From NCBI GenBank assembly GCA_040508515.1, contig JBEVMS010000244.1, positions 1 through 14,812 on the forward strand: 14,812 nt of DNA, read 5' to 3'. Both the position numbers and the translations under genes were made by a program. Below the pieces are notes generated by a model. It searched no databases and had not been told where the DNA came from. It was given only the letters and a program-made list of their open reading frames with translations. Positions 1-8,400 of this stretch are shown here, piece by piece. The stretch is from JBEVMS01 sp040508515 (GTDB lineage Bacteria; Pseudomonadota; Gammaproteobacteria; Xanthomonadales; Rhodanobacteraceae). How positions within the stretch are numbered: the first letter of the stretch is position 1; every line of letters begins with the position of its first letter.

Positions 1-37
1 CCGGCATCGCTCGTGAGCAGACTCTTGCCTCGTCTCT

Positions 38-44
38 GAGGGAG
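38..44 (+). promoter_or_regulatory. Shine-Dalgarno site of cstA
   Basis: GAGGGAG lies 8 bases before the ATG at position 53, which is good spacing for a ribosome binding site. It supports that start. The promoter itself must lie mostly outside the window. Confidence 0.7.
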
Positions 45-52
45 TAGCCCCC

Positions 53-2131
53 ATGCCCATCGCACAAACCCAATCCAGTCCCGCCGGCAAGCTGTTGTGG
101 GCGGCCATCGCGATCATCGGCGCCTTCTGCCTGGGCGTGGTGGCGCTGCGCCGTGGCGAGCCGATCAATGCGATCTGGCTGGTCGCTGCGGCCATTTCGG
201 TGTTCGTCATCGGCTACCGTTTCTACAGCCGCTTCATCGATCGCCGCGTGTTGCAGCTGGATTCCAGCCGCGCCACGCCGGCGCAGTTGCGCAATGACGG
301 GTTGGACTACGTGCCGACCGACAAATGGGTGGTGTTCGGCCACCACTTCGCCGCGATCGCTGGCGCCGGTCCGCTGGTCGGCCCGGTGCTGGCCGCGCAG
401 ATGGGCTACCTGCCCGGCACGCTATGGATCTTGTTCGGCGTGGTGTTCGCCGGCGCGGTGCAGGATTTCATGATCCTGGGCCTGTCGATCCGCCGCGATG
501 GCAAGTCGCTGGGCAACATGCTGAAGATGGAACTGGGCGCGGTGGCCGGCGTGGTGGCGATGGTCGGCGTGCTGATCTTGATGATGATCGTGCTGGCGGT
601 GCTGGCGCTGGTGGTGGTCAAGGCGCTCACGCACAGCCCCTGGGGCACCTTCACGGTGGCCGCGACCATTCCCATCGCGCTGCTGATGGGCTTGTACCTG
701 CGCGTTTGGCGACCGGGACGCATCCTGGAGGTGTCGATCATCGGCCTGGTGCTGCTGCTCACCTCGATCTGGCTGGGGCATTATGTCAACATGTCGCCCA
801 GCCTGTCGGCGCTGTTCGACTTCGGTCCCAAGGCGCTGGCGTGGCTGCTGATCGGCTACGGCTTTTTCGCCTCGGTGTTGCCGGTGTGGCTGCTGCTGGC
901 GCCGCGCGATTACCTGAGCACGTTTTTGAAGATCGGCACCATCGTGCTGCTGGCGCTGGCGATCTTCCTGGCCGCGCCGACCTTGCAGATGCCGGCGGTG
1001 ACCAAGTTTATCGACGGCAGCGGGCCGGTGTTTCAGGGCAACCTGTTCCCGTTCCTGTTCATCACCATCGCCTGCGGCGCGGTGTCGGGCTGGCATGCCA
1101 TCATCGCCTCGGGCACCACGCCCAAGCTGCTGGCCAACGAGGGCGAGGCGCGCCTGATCGGCTACGGCGGCATGCTGATGGAGGCGTTCGTGGCGATCAT
1201 GGCCTTGATCGCCGCCAGCTCGCTGCATCCGGGCGTGTACTTCGCGATGAACGCGCCCAGCGCGCTGATCGGCACCACCGTGCAAAGCGCGGCCACCGCG
1301 ATCAGCCAGCTCGGCTTTGTGGTCACGCCCGAGCAACTGGCGCAAACCGCCAAGGACATCGGCGAGGGCACCATCCTGAGCCGTGCTGGCGGTGCGCCGA
1401 CGCTGGCGGTGGGTATGGCCCAGTTGCTGCACGGGATCATCCCCGGCGCCGGCATGATGGCGTTCTGGTACCACTACGCGATTTTGTTCGAAGCGCTGTT
1501 CATCCTGACCACGGTGGATGCCGGCACCCGCGTGGGCCGCTTCATGATCCAGGAGATCGCCGGGCTGATCCATGCGCCGCTGAAAAACACTGAATCGTGG
1601 ACCGGCAACCTGTTGGCGACGGTGATCTGCGTCGGCTTGTGGGGGTACTTCCTCTACCAGGGCGCGGTCGACCCGTTGGGCGGCATCAATACCTTGTGGC
1701 CCCTGTTCGGCATCGCCAACCAGATGCTGGCGGCGATCGCACTGATTCTGGCCACGGTGGTCACCGTCAAGCTCAAGCGTCAGCGCTACGCCTGGGTGCC
1801 TGGCCTGCCCGCCTGCTGGCTGGTGATCTGCACGCTGACTGCCGGCTATTACAAACTGGTCGGCTCGATCAGTTTCACCGCCGCGGCGCAGAAATACGCC
1901 GCTTCGCTGGCCGACGGCAAATTGCTGGCGCCGGCCAAGAATGTCGCCGAGATGCAGCAGATCATCACCAACAACCGGGTCGACATGGCGCTGACCGCCA
2001 TCTTTATGGTGCTGGTGGTGACCATGGTGATCTTCGGCCTGCGCAGCATCGTCAAGGCGCTGGCCGGCGATCAGCCCAGCGCGCACGAAGCGCCCTACGT
2101 CCCGCTCACCTCAGTGGTGCCCGCCGCATGA
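53..2131 (+). CDS. cstA: CstA-family carbon starvation transporter (peptide/pyruvate permease)
   Basis: This is an inner-membrane transporter of the CstA/BtsT family. In enterobacteria, CstA imports peptides and pyruvate under carbon starvation and BtsT is a pyruvate/proton symporter. The 692 residues match the family's usual length of about 700. Many hydrophobic segments run from residue 14 to about 660. The family's conserved block is present: DYVPTDKW at 85-92, then GHHFAAIAGAGPLVGP at 96-111, followed by VQDFMILG near 137-144 and RRDGKSLG at 147-154. A good Shine-Dalgarno sequence precedes the ATG. The stop codon overlaps the ATG of the next gene (ATGA), so the two are translationally coupled, as in E. 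coli cstA-ybdD and btsT-yjiX. The family is certain. The substrate (pyruvate, peptides or both) cannot be read from the sequence, and cstA rather than btsT is chosen by convention. Confidence 0.95.
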   Translation: MPIAQTQSSPAGKLLWAAIAIIGAFCLGVVALRRGEPINAIWLVAAAISVFVIGYRFYSRFIDRRVLQLDSSRATPAQLRNDGLDYVPTDKWVVFGHHFAAIAGAGPLVGPVLAAQMGYLPGTLWILFGVVFAGAVQDFMILGLSIRRDGKSLGNMLKMELGAVAGVVAMVGVLILMMIVLAVLALVVVKALTHSPWGTFTVAATIPIALLMGLYLRVWRPGRILEVSIIGLVLLLTSIWLGHYVNMSPSLSALFDFGPKALAWLLIGYGFFASVLPVWLLLAPRDYLSTFLKIGTIVLLALAIFLAAPTLQMPAVTKFIDGSGPVFQGNLFPFLFITIACGAVSGWHAIIASGTTPKLLANEGEARLIGYGGMLMEAFVAIMALIAASSLHPGVYFAMNAPSALIGTTVQSAATAISQLGFVVTPEQLAQTAKDIGEGTILSRAGGAPTLAVGMAQLLHGIIPGAGMMAFWYHYAILFEALFILTTVDAGTRVGRFMIQEIAGLIHAPLKNTESWTGNLLATVICVGLWGYFLYQGAVDPLGGINTLWPLFGIANQMLAAIALILATVVTVKLKRQRYAWVPGLPACWLVICTLTAGYYKLVGSISFTAAAQKYAASLADGKLLAPAKNVAEMQQIITNNRVDMALTAIFMVLVVTMVIFGLRSIVKALAGDQPSAHEAPYVPLTSVVPAA

Positions 2132-2361
2132 ATACCTACCGCACCCTCGATGTAAGCGGTGCCGCGCTACTGAAGCGAGTCCAGGCCGGCTGGCGCTGGG
2201 CGGTGCAAACCGCTCGGCTGTGCTGCGGCGTGCCCGACTACGACGCCTATGTGCAGCACCTGCGCACGCATCACCCCGAGCGCGCCGTGCCCAGCTACGC
2301 GGAGTTCTTCCGCGAACGTCAGGCCGCGCGCTACAAGGGTGGCGGCGGTCGCTGCTGTTGA
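2128..2361 (+). CDS. YbdD/YjiX-family small protein (DUF466), partner of CstA
   Basis: A 77-residue soluble protein of the YbdD/YjiX family (DUF466, once called a putative selenoprotein family). Members are almost always encoded directly after a CstA/BtsT transporter. Visible family marks are a basic aromatic N-terminal helix (VQAGWRWAVQTARLCCGVPDY), the YDAYVQHLRTHHPE segment, and a glycine-rich tail ending GGGGRCC. The ATG overlaps the cstA stop in an ATGA and has only a weak ribosome site (GTGGTG), so translation probably depends on ribosomes finishing cstA. The biochemical role is not established. The constant linkage suggests that it assists or modulates the transporter. Four cysteines sit as two adjacent pairs (CC near residues 32-33 and CC at the C-terminus), which could bind metal or form disulfides, but that is inference. 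Confidence 0.92.
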   Translation: MNTYRTLDVSGAALLKRVQAGWRWAVQTARLCCGVPDYDAYVQHLRTHHPERAVPSYAEFFRERQAARYKGGGGRCC

Positions 2362-2688
2362 GCTGGCCTAGCACCGGAGCGCTGCGGCCGTAGTCAGCGC
2401 GGCGCGGGGTTCAGTCCAGGACTCGGGTCGGAGCGGCTGACTGGCTCAACGTGGCTCGGCTGAGGCTCGAGAAAATACCGGCTCACGTACACACGCCGGC
2501 AGTAGCCCATCGCAACGGCGACCAGGTTCCTCGGGTTCGATCATCAACGCCCGTCCGACAGACCCATCGGCCCGATCGATGGGCTGGCCGCGATCCGCTC
2601 AGCCTCGACGCGAATATTCAGCGCCGAGGGCGCGCGATTCGTCGCGTGCCTGTTCGCGGCATCGCGAAGGCGGCACAATGGTACGGAT
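2362..2688. other. Intergenic stretch, no gene found
   Basis: These 327 bases lie between the cstA operon and the DUF2127 gene. Open frames here are arginine-rich shadow frames without family features. Two small inverted repeats are visible: GCGCTG/CAGCGC at 2379-2400 with a 10-base loop, just past the YbdD-type gene, and CCCATCG/CGATGGG at 2563-2583 with a 7-base loop. Neither is followed by a T-run, so they are at most weak terminator candidates. No convincing sigma70 promoter could be placed before the gene at 2689; CACAAT at 2674-2679 is a possible -10 box. Confidence 0.5.
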
Positions 2689-3195
2689 ATGTCCTCCGCA
2701 CCCGCACTCTCGCCCAGCGCCACGCAGCCTTCGCACCGCCTCGGCCTGCGCCTGATCGCCGCCTTCAAGTTTTTCGAAGCATTGTGTTTTGCCGCCGCGG
2801 CCGCCACTGCGTTCGGCCTGGGCCAGCCGGAGCGGCTCAAGCACTTGATGCACTGGCTGCAAGGACAATCGATCGTCGGCACCAAACTCGGCCACGAGGC
2901 GGTGGAGCTGCTGACCACCCTGGGTCCGCAGCATTTCACCGCACTGGGTATCCTGGCAGTGGCCTATGCCGCGCTGTTCGTGGTTGAAGGCGTTGGCTTG
3001 TGGCTGCGCAAATATTGGGCGGAATGGCTGACCGTGTTCGCCACCGGCTCGCTGGTGCCCTACGAGGCTTACGAGCTGGTGCACCGTTTCGGCTGGGTCA
3101 AGCTGGCGATTCTGGCGATCAACGTCGGCATCGTGGTGTATCTGATCCGCGTCGCGTTGCAAGCGCATCGGCAACGCGGCGCTCACACCTCGTGA
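2689..3195 (+). CDS. DUF2127 family membrane protein
   Basis: A 168-residue predicted inner-membrane protein of the DUF2127 family, whose function is unknown. After a 17-residue polar N-terminus there is a hydrophobic helix (about 18-44) opening with LRLIAAFKFFEA. Further hydrophobic segments lie at about 83-105, 112-128 and 137-157. Features I associate with this family are FKxxE in the first helix, VVEGVGLWLRKYWAEW at 98-113 and VPYEAYELVHR at 123-133, where conserved charged and aromatic residues sit at helix ends. The ATG lacks a well-spaced Shine-Dalgarno sequence; AAGGCGG at 2667-2673 is too far away, so a leaderless or weakly initiated message is possible. The last 13 bases overlap the 3' end of the convergent transporter gene. 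No operon partner on its strand. Confidence 0.85.
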   Translation: MSSAPALSPSATQPSHRLGLRLIAAFKFFEALCFAAAAATAFGLGQPERLKHLMHWLQGQSIVGTKLGHEAVELLTTLGPQHFTALGILAVAYAALFVVEGVGLWLRKYWAEWLTVFATGSLVPYEAYELVHRFGWVKLAILAINVGIVVYLIRVALQAHRQRGAHTS

Positions 3196-4094
3196 TGCAT
3201 CGCCTCAGCCGACGGATCGCGTAACGCGCGCACCTTGCGCCGCGGCGCAAGCTCCACCAGATACATCGCCGCCAGCACCAGCGCACCGCCCAGCAGCAGG
3301 CGCCAGCTCAACGCATCCTGCCGCACCAGCACCGCGAAACCGGCGGCGAATACCGGTTCCAGGGTCATCACAATGGCCGCGCGGCTGGCCGACAGATGAA
3401 TCTGCGCCCAGGTCTGCACCAGCATCGCGCCTGCACCGGCGGCCACCGCGATATACAACACCGCGCCCCAGGCGGCGCGATCCGGTGGCAGCTGCGGACC
3501 GTGCGGCAAGGTCGCGATCAGGCAGACCGCGGCGATCGCCAGCATCTGCACGGTGGACATCGCAAACGCCTCGCCGGCGCGCGACACCTGCCCCAGACCG
3601 ACGATATGCATCGCGTACAAAGCCGCCGAGGCCAGCGTCAACCACACGCCGCTGCCCACCGTCAGACCATTCAACGCCAGCACCGCCAGCCCCAGCGTGG
3701 CCAGGGCGCTGGCCAGCCAGGTCATCCCGGGCAGACGCTGACGCAGCAGCAACGTGCTGAGCAAGGGCGTGAACACCACATACATGCCGGTGACGAAACC
3801 GCTGACGCTGGCCGACGTGCGCGCCAGACCCCAGGTCTGCAACAACTGGGCGATGCCATAGATCAGCCCCAAGCCCAGCGCATAGCCGGCCTGACGCAGC
3901 GGCAGCCGAGTCAGCGCACGCGCGAACAGCAGCACCATCAGCAGCGCGGCGATCGCGAAACGCACCGCCAGCATGTCAGCCACCGGCATGCGCCCGACCA
4001 CCTCCTTGATCAGGAAAAACGTCGAGCCCCAGACGGCGGTGACCACGATCAGGCTGAACGTGGCGAGCGCGCTTTGGCGCGGCGAAGTGGTCAT
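3183..4094 (-). CDS. EamA-domain drug/metabolite transporter (DMT superfamily)
   Basis: A 303-residue ten-helix permease of the DMT superfamily, built from two EamA repeats (about residues 10-142 and 148-281). Typical marks are TAVWGSTFFLIKEV at 19-32 in the first helix, a membrane-facing arginine in MLAVRFAIAALL (41-52), SGFVTGMYVVFTPLLS (98-113) ending the first repeat, and the LEPVFAAGFAVL motif (245-256) ending the second. Family members export amino acids, metabolites or drugs; the substrate cannot be told here. The ATG follows AAGG with a 6-base gap. The gene starts 18 bases after the glycosyltransferase stop codon on the same strand, so the two are very likely co-transcribed. Whether they share a pathway is unknown. 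Confidence 0.93.
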   Translation of the reverse strand: MTTSPRQSALATFSLIVVTAVWGSTFFLIKEVVGRMPVADMLAVRFAIAALLMVLLFARALTRLPLRQAGYALGLGLIYGIAQLLQTWGLARTSASVSGFVTGMYVVFTPLLSTLLLRQRLPGMTWLASALATLGLAVLALNGLTVGSGVWLTLASAALYAMHIVGLGQVSRAGEAFAMSTVQMLAIAAVCLIATLPHGPQLPPDRAAWGAVLYIAVAAGAGAMLVQTWAQIHLSASRAAIVMTLEPVFAAGFAVLVRQDALSWRLLLGGALVLAAMYLVELAPRRKVRALRDPSAEAMHHEV

Positions 4095-4112
4095 AAGCGG
4101 CCTTAGGGAAGC

Positions 4113-5030
4113 TTAGCGACGCGGGCGCCGCAGCCACTGCCTGGGCACCGCCAGTGCAAAATGCAGCCACAGCCCAGACCAGACCAGCGCCGCGGTCAGC
4201 GGTTGACGCGCCGCCGGATCAAACTTGCGGAACCAGCGCCACATGCCGCGATGCTTGTGATAACTGACGAATACCGGGCGATGCCGACTGGAGCCGCCCT
4301 TGCCGTGCAACACGCGCACCGCGCCGGCTAGTAGCACCGGGTAACCGGCATCGCGTACGCGACGACACAGGTCCAGATCCTCGCAATGCAAGAAGTATTG
4401 CTCGTCGAAGCCACCGATACGCTGGAACAACTCGCGTGGCATCAGCATCAACGCGCCGGACACCGCCTCGGCCGGCACGGTTTCGTAAGGCATCGGCGCG
4501 GGCATGGTGACGCCCTCGCGACGTGCATCGCGACCGTCGTCGTTGAGCGCGCGCCCGCTCATGCTGTTGATTGCGCGCCGCAACAGGGGGTCGCGGCGGT
4601 AGGAGGCCGGGTCCGGTTGGCCCTGCGCATCGCACACCACGCCGCCGACCAGCCCATGCCGGGGCGAGCTTTGCAGCACCGCGCGCAACCGTGGCAGCGT
4701 ATCGGCATCGAGCAGGCAGTCGGGATTCAAAATCAATAATTCGCGACCGCGCGCCTGGGCGGCACCACGATTCATCGCCGGACCAAAGCCTAGATTGGCG
4801 CGGTTATAGATCACCCGCAGCCGCGGATCGTGCTGCCAGGCGCGCTCGATCTGCTGCGGCACGCCGTCGCTGGAGTTGTTGTCGAGCACGATCAACTCCA
4901 ATGCGTCGCCCGCTTCGCTGTCCAGCACCCGACGCACGCAGTCGCTCACGCTCGGGCCGCTGTCGGCCAGAACAATCAGTACGGAAACCTCGGGCGTGGC
5001 ATGAAATGGCCGAGCGGCTACAGCAGTCAC
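4113..5030 (-). CDS. Family 2 glycosyltransferase (rhamnosyltransferase-like)
   Basis: A 305-residue GT-A fold glycosyltransferase of the GT2/WbbL-like type, which moves a sugar from a nucleotide-sugar donor to a growing surface glycan or lipid carrier. The order of motifs is complete: VSVLIVLADS (15-24) as first beta strand, VLDNNSSDG (48-56) for nucleotide binding, NRANLGFGPAMNRG (76-89), LNPDCLLD (101-108) in the place of the DxD metal site, SGALMLMPRE (191-200), and GGFDEQYFLHCEDLDLCRR (206-224) with the ED pair E217/D218 usual for the catalytic base region. A hydrophobic stretch near 279-295 may tether the C-terminus to the membrane. The start is GTG, supported by AAAGGA 6 bases upstream; no ATG fits the N-terminus. 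It precedes the EamA transporter in a two-gene operon. No other surface polysaccharide genes are nearby, so the acceptor is unknown. Confidence 0.92.
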   Translation of the reverse strand: MTAVAARPFHATPEVSVLIVLADSGPSVSDCVRRVLDSEAGDALELIVLDNNSSDGVPQQIERAWQHDPRLRVIYNRANLGFGPAMNRGAAQARGRELLILNPDCLLDADTLPRLRAVLQSSPRHGLVGGVVCDAQGQPDPASYRRDPLLRRAINSMSGRALNDDGRDARREGVTMPAPMPYETVPAEAVSGALMLMPRELFQRIGGFDEQYFLHCEDLDLCRRVRDAGYPVLLAGAVRVLHGKGGSSRHRPVFVSYHKHRGMWRWFRKFDPAARQPLTAALVWSGLWLHFALAVPRQWLRRPRR

Positions 5031-5353
5031 CAGCGATCCTTTGAGAAAATGGGGACGGATACCGCCGGATCATCCTTTCTGCCGCGGCAAGAAAAAGTCT
5101 ATGCGTCCTCTCGCCACGGCGCAGGCCGACATACGAAGGTCGTCGATTATGCCGCACAAGCGCCATCAGTGACATGGACGCGCGTGGCCTAGCGGCACGC
5201 GGCACGCACGCATCCTGGCTGAGCGCGAAGTCGACTGATCGCGGATGAAGCATCTGGCGCCCGATGCCTAAGCGGCCATTCCTTTGAACATGGCAAGGTT
5301 GGCCGCCAGGAGGGCAATCAATCGCCGCGTGAAGCGCTTCAGGGTGCGATGCA
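5031..5353. other. Intergenic stretch between purL and the glycosyltransferase gene
   Basis: This gap should hold the promoter of the glycosyltransferase-EamA operon. I could not place a convincing -35/-10 pair. A perfect 10-base palindrome TGCCGCGGCA occurs at about 5082-5091 (minus-strand reading identical). GCGGCAC is repeated in tandem near 5192-5205. A coding-like minus-strand tail ending at 5268 is listed separately. No RNA gene was recognised. Confidence 0.5.
5037..5042 (-). promoter_or_regulatory. Shine-Dalgarno site deciding the GTG start of the glycosyltransferase
   Basis: Read on the minus strand, AAAGGA stands 6 bases before the GTG at 5030-5028. With no in-frame ATG near the N-terminus, this site supports GTG as the real start. 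Confidence 0.7.
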
Positions 5354-5400
5354 AGGCATGGTGCGATCCCTCGTGGCCGCACCATGCCTGGGCATCAGCC
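5268..5400 (-). pseudogene. Possible remnant of a gene 3' end (transposase-like tail), unidentified
   Basis: Just past the purL stop, one minus-strand frame reads a protein-like C-terminus: GLADAQAWCGHEG, then HHALHRTLKRFTRRLIALL, then AANLAMFKGMAA and a TAG stop at 5270-5268. About 31 of its 43 codons end in G or C, close to real genes here, and the peptide is a plausible amphipathic basic helix. It has no start of its own: the frame enters from inside purL in another reading frame. The general look (basic helix, short hydrophobic end) recalls transposase C-termini, but I cannot name a family. It may be chance or a remnant of an inserted element. The inverted repeat at 5354-5389 lies inside it. 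Confidence 0.3.
5354..5389 (-). terminator. 12-bp perfect inverted repeat after purL, candidate terminator
   Basis: AGGCATGGTGCG at 5354-5365 pairs perfectly with CGCACCATGCCT at 5378-5389 across a 12-base loop. It begins 5 bases beyond the purL stop codon, where a terminator or mRNA-stabilising hairpin is expected. There is no T-run on the far side, so it is not a classical intrinsic terminator and could instead be a repeat-element palindrome. Confidence 0.45.
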
Positions 5401-8400
5401 AACCCAGTGACGGGCGTTGCGGAACATGCGCATCCAGGGCGAATCCTCACCCCACTTTTCCGGATGCCAGCTCAGCTGCACGCTGCGGAACACGCGCTCC
5501 GGGTGCGGCATCATGATCGTCACGCGACCCTCGGCGGCCGTAAAGCCGGCTAAACCGCCAGGCGAGCCATTGGGGTTGAGCGGATAGTCCTCGGTCGGTC
5601 GGCCGCGATTGTCCACGAAGCGCACTGCCGCGCCGGCCTTGGACGGGCTGCACACCTGCGGAAAGCTGACCCGGCCCTCCCCATGCGCCACCGCCACCGG
5701 AATGCGTGAACCGGCCATACCCTTGAACAGGAGGCTGGGCGAGTCGAGCACCTCCAGCGTGGCCAGACGTGCCTCGTACTGCTCCGAGGCGTTGCGCAGG
5801 AACTTCGGCCAGTGTTGCGCACCGGGGATGATGTCCTTGAGCTGGCTCATCATCTGGCAACCGTTGCAGACGCCCAGCGCGAACTTGCTGGTGTCGGCGA
5901 AGAACCCACCAAACTCGGCGCGCAACATGTCGTTGTAAAGGATCGAGGTGGCCCAACCGCGACCGGCGCCCAACACGTCGCCGTAGGAGAAACCGCCGCA
6001 CGCGGCCAGTCCACGGAAATCGGCCAGCTTGATGCGGCCACTGGCCAGATCGGACATGTGCACGTCGACCGCCTCGAAGCCGGCGCGGGTGAACGCCATC
6101 GCCATTTCCACCTGGCCGTTGACGCCCTGCTCGCGCAACACCGCCACCTTGGGCCTGGCGCCCAGGTTGAGGTAGGGCGCGGCGACATCCTCGGCCGGGT
6201 TGAAGGTGAGCTTGGGGCTGATGCCCGGATCGGCATCGTCCCGCCGCCATTCCGACTCGGCGTCGGCGCTGCGCGGGTTGTCGCGCAGACGCTGCATCGC
6301 GTGACTGGTTTCGTTCCAGGCCGTGAACAGCTCGGACCAGTTCCACTTGAAAAGCGTTTCGCCGCCGGAGAACAGCTTGATCCCGAGCTTTTCCTTGGGC
6401 CGGCCGATCCTATGGCTAAGCGCGCTCAAACCGTGCTTGACCAGCAGCGCTTCGAACGGCTCGCGGTTGGCGGTGGCGATCTGCAACACCGCGCCCAGCT
6501 CTTCGTTGAACAGCGCGCGCAAGGCCGCGTCAGCCCAGCCATCGAGCGTGATCTCCAGCCCGCAATGGCCGGCGAAGGCCATTTCCAGCAAGGTGACGAT
6601 GGCACCGCCGTCGGAACGGTCGTGGTAGGCCAGCAGCAGGCCGGCCGCGTTGGCTTCCTGCACCAGCTCGAACAGGCCCTTCAGCCGCTTCACCTCGTCC
6701 AGGTCCGGCGGCACGCCGCCACCGCGATTGAATACCTGCATCAGTGCCGAGCCGCCGAGGCGATCACGGCCCGCACCCAGATCGATCAGCCACAGTTGCG
6801 AATCGCCCTTGTCGGTGCGCAACTGCGGGGTCAGCGTGCGCCGCACGTCGGTGACGCGGGCGAAGCCAGTGATCACCAGCGACACCGGCGACACCGTGCG
6901 CTGCGCTTGCTCGCCGTCGCGCCAGACGGTCTGCATCGACAACGAATCCTTGCCGACCGGAATGGAAATATCCAGCGCCGGGCATAGCTCCATGCCGACC
7001 GCCCTGACCGCGTCGAACAACGCGGTGTCCTCGCCCGGATGGTTGACCGCGGCCATCCAGTTGGCCGACATGCGGACCTCGCTCAACGAGGCAATCGGCG
7101 CGGCGGCCAGGTTGGTGATCGCCTCGCCCACCGCCAGCCGCGCGGCGTCGGCGCTGTTGAGCAGCGCCACCGGGGCGCGCTCGGCCATCGCCATTGCCTC
7201 GCCGGCATAGCCGTCGAAGTCGGCGATGGTCACCGCGCAATCGGCCACCGGCACCTGCCACGGTCCGACCATCGGATCGCGATGGTTGAGGCCGCCGACG
7301 GTGCGATCGCCGATGGTGATGAGGAAGCTCTTGCTGCCCACCGTGGGCAGCCGCAACACGCGCAGCAATGCCTCATCCAGACCGATGCCGGTGAGGTCCG
7401 GCAACAGGTCGATACGCGGTTTGACCCGCTTGGCCTCGCGATGCATCCGCGGCGCCTTGCCGAACAGCACGTCCATCGGCAGATCGATCACTGCCAGTTG
7501 GCGGCGTGGATCGGTGACGGTTAGATGGCGCTCCGCCGTGGCCTCGCCGACCACTGCGTAGGGGCAGCGTTCGCGCTGGCAGAACGCCTCGAACTGAGCC
7601 AGCTCGTCGGTGCCGATCGCCAGCACGTAGCGCTCCTGCGACTCGTTGCTCCACACCTGCATCGGTGACAGCGACGGGTCGTCGCAGGGAATTTTCGACA
7701 GATCGATCACGCCACCGACGCCGGCGTCGTTCAGCAGTTCGGGAATCGCGTTGGACAAGCCGCCCGCGCCGACGTCATGGATGCTGACGATCGGGTTGGC
7801 ATCGCCCAGCGACCAGCAGGCGTCGATCACCTGCTGCGCGCGCCGCTCCATCTCGGCGTTGTCGCGCTGCACCGAGGCGAAGTCCAGCTCCGCGCTGGAG
7901 GCGCCCGAAGCCACCGACGAGGCGGCGCCGCCGCCCAGTCCGATCAGCATCGCCGGGCCGCCCAGAACGATCACCTTGTTGCCCGGTTTGAGTTCGCGCT
8001 TCTGCACGTCGTCGCGGCGGATGTTGGCCAGGCCGCCGGCCAGCATGATCGGTTTGTCGTAGCCGCGACGCAGGCCGGCCTCACCGGTTTCCATTTCGAA
8101 GCTGCGGAAATAGCCGCCCAAACAAGGCCGGCCGAATTCGTTGTTGAAGGCGGCCGCGCCCAGCGGACCGTCGCGCATGATCTCGAACGCGCTGGCCATG
8201 CGCGGCGGCAGCGGGCGATTGACTTCCCACGGCTGCGGATGGCCCGGAATGCGCAGATCGGATACCGAGAACCCGGTCAAGCCGGCCTTGGGCTTGGCGC
8301 CACGGCCAGTGGCGCCTTCGTCGCGGATCTCGCCGCCGGCGCCGGTGGCCGCACCCGGCCAGGGCGCGATCGCGGTGGGATGGTTATGCGTTTCCACCTT

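Noticed and set aside
422..2086. A 554-codon open frame antisense to cstA
   Set aside because: It is a Gln/Arg/His/Asp-rich low-complexity shadow of the transporter gene and shows no domain or ribosome site.
2526..2560. A tRNA-like GGTTCGATC motif in the 2362-2688 gap
   Set aside because: The bases on either side do not pair as a T-arm and no acceptor or anticodon stem can be drawn.
5812..6987. A 391-codon plus-strand open frame within purL
   Set aside because: This is an antisense shadow of the PurL synthase and glutaminase domains; it has no recognisable motif.
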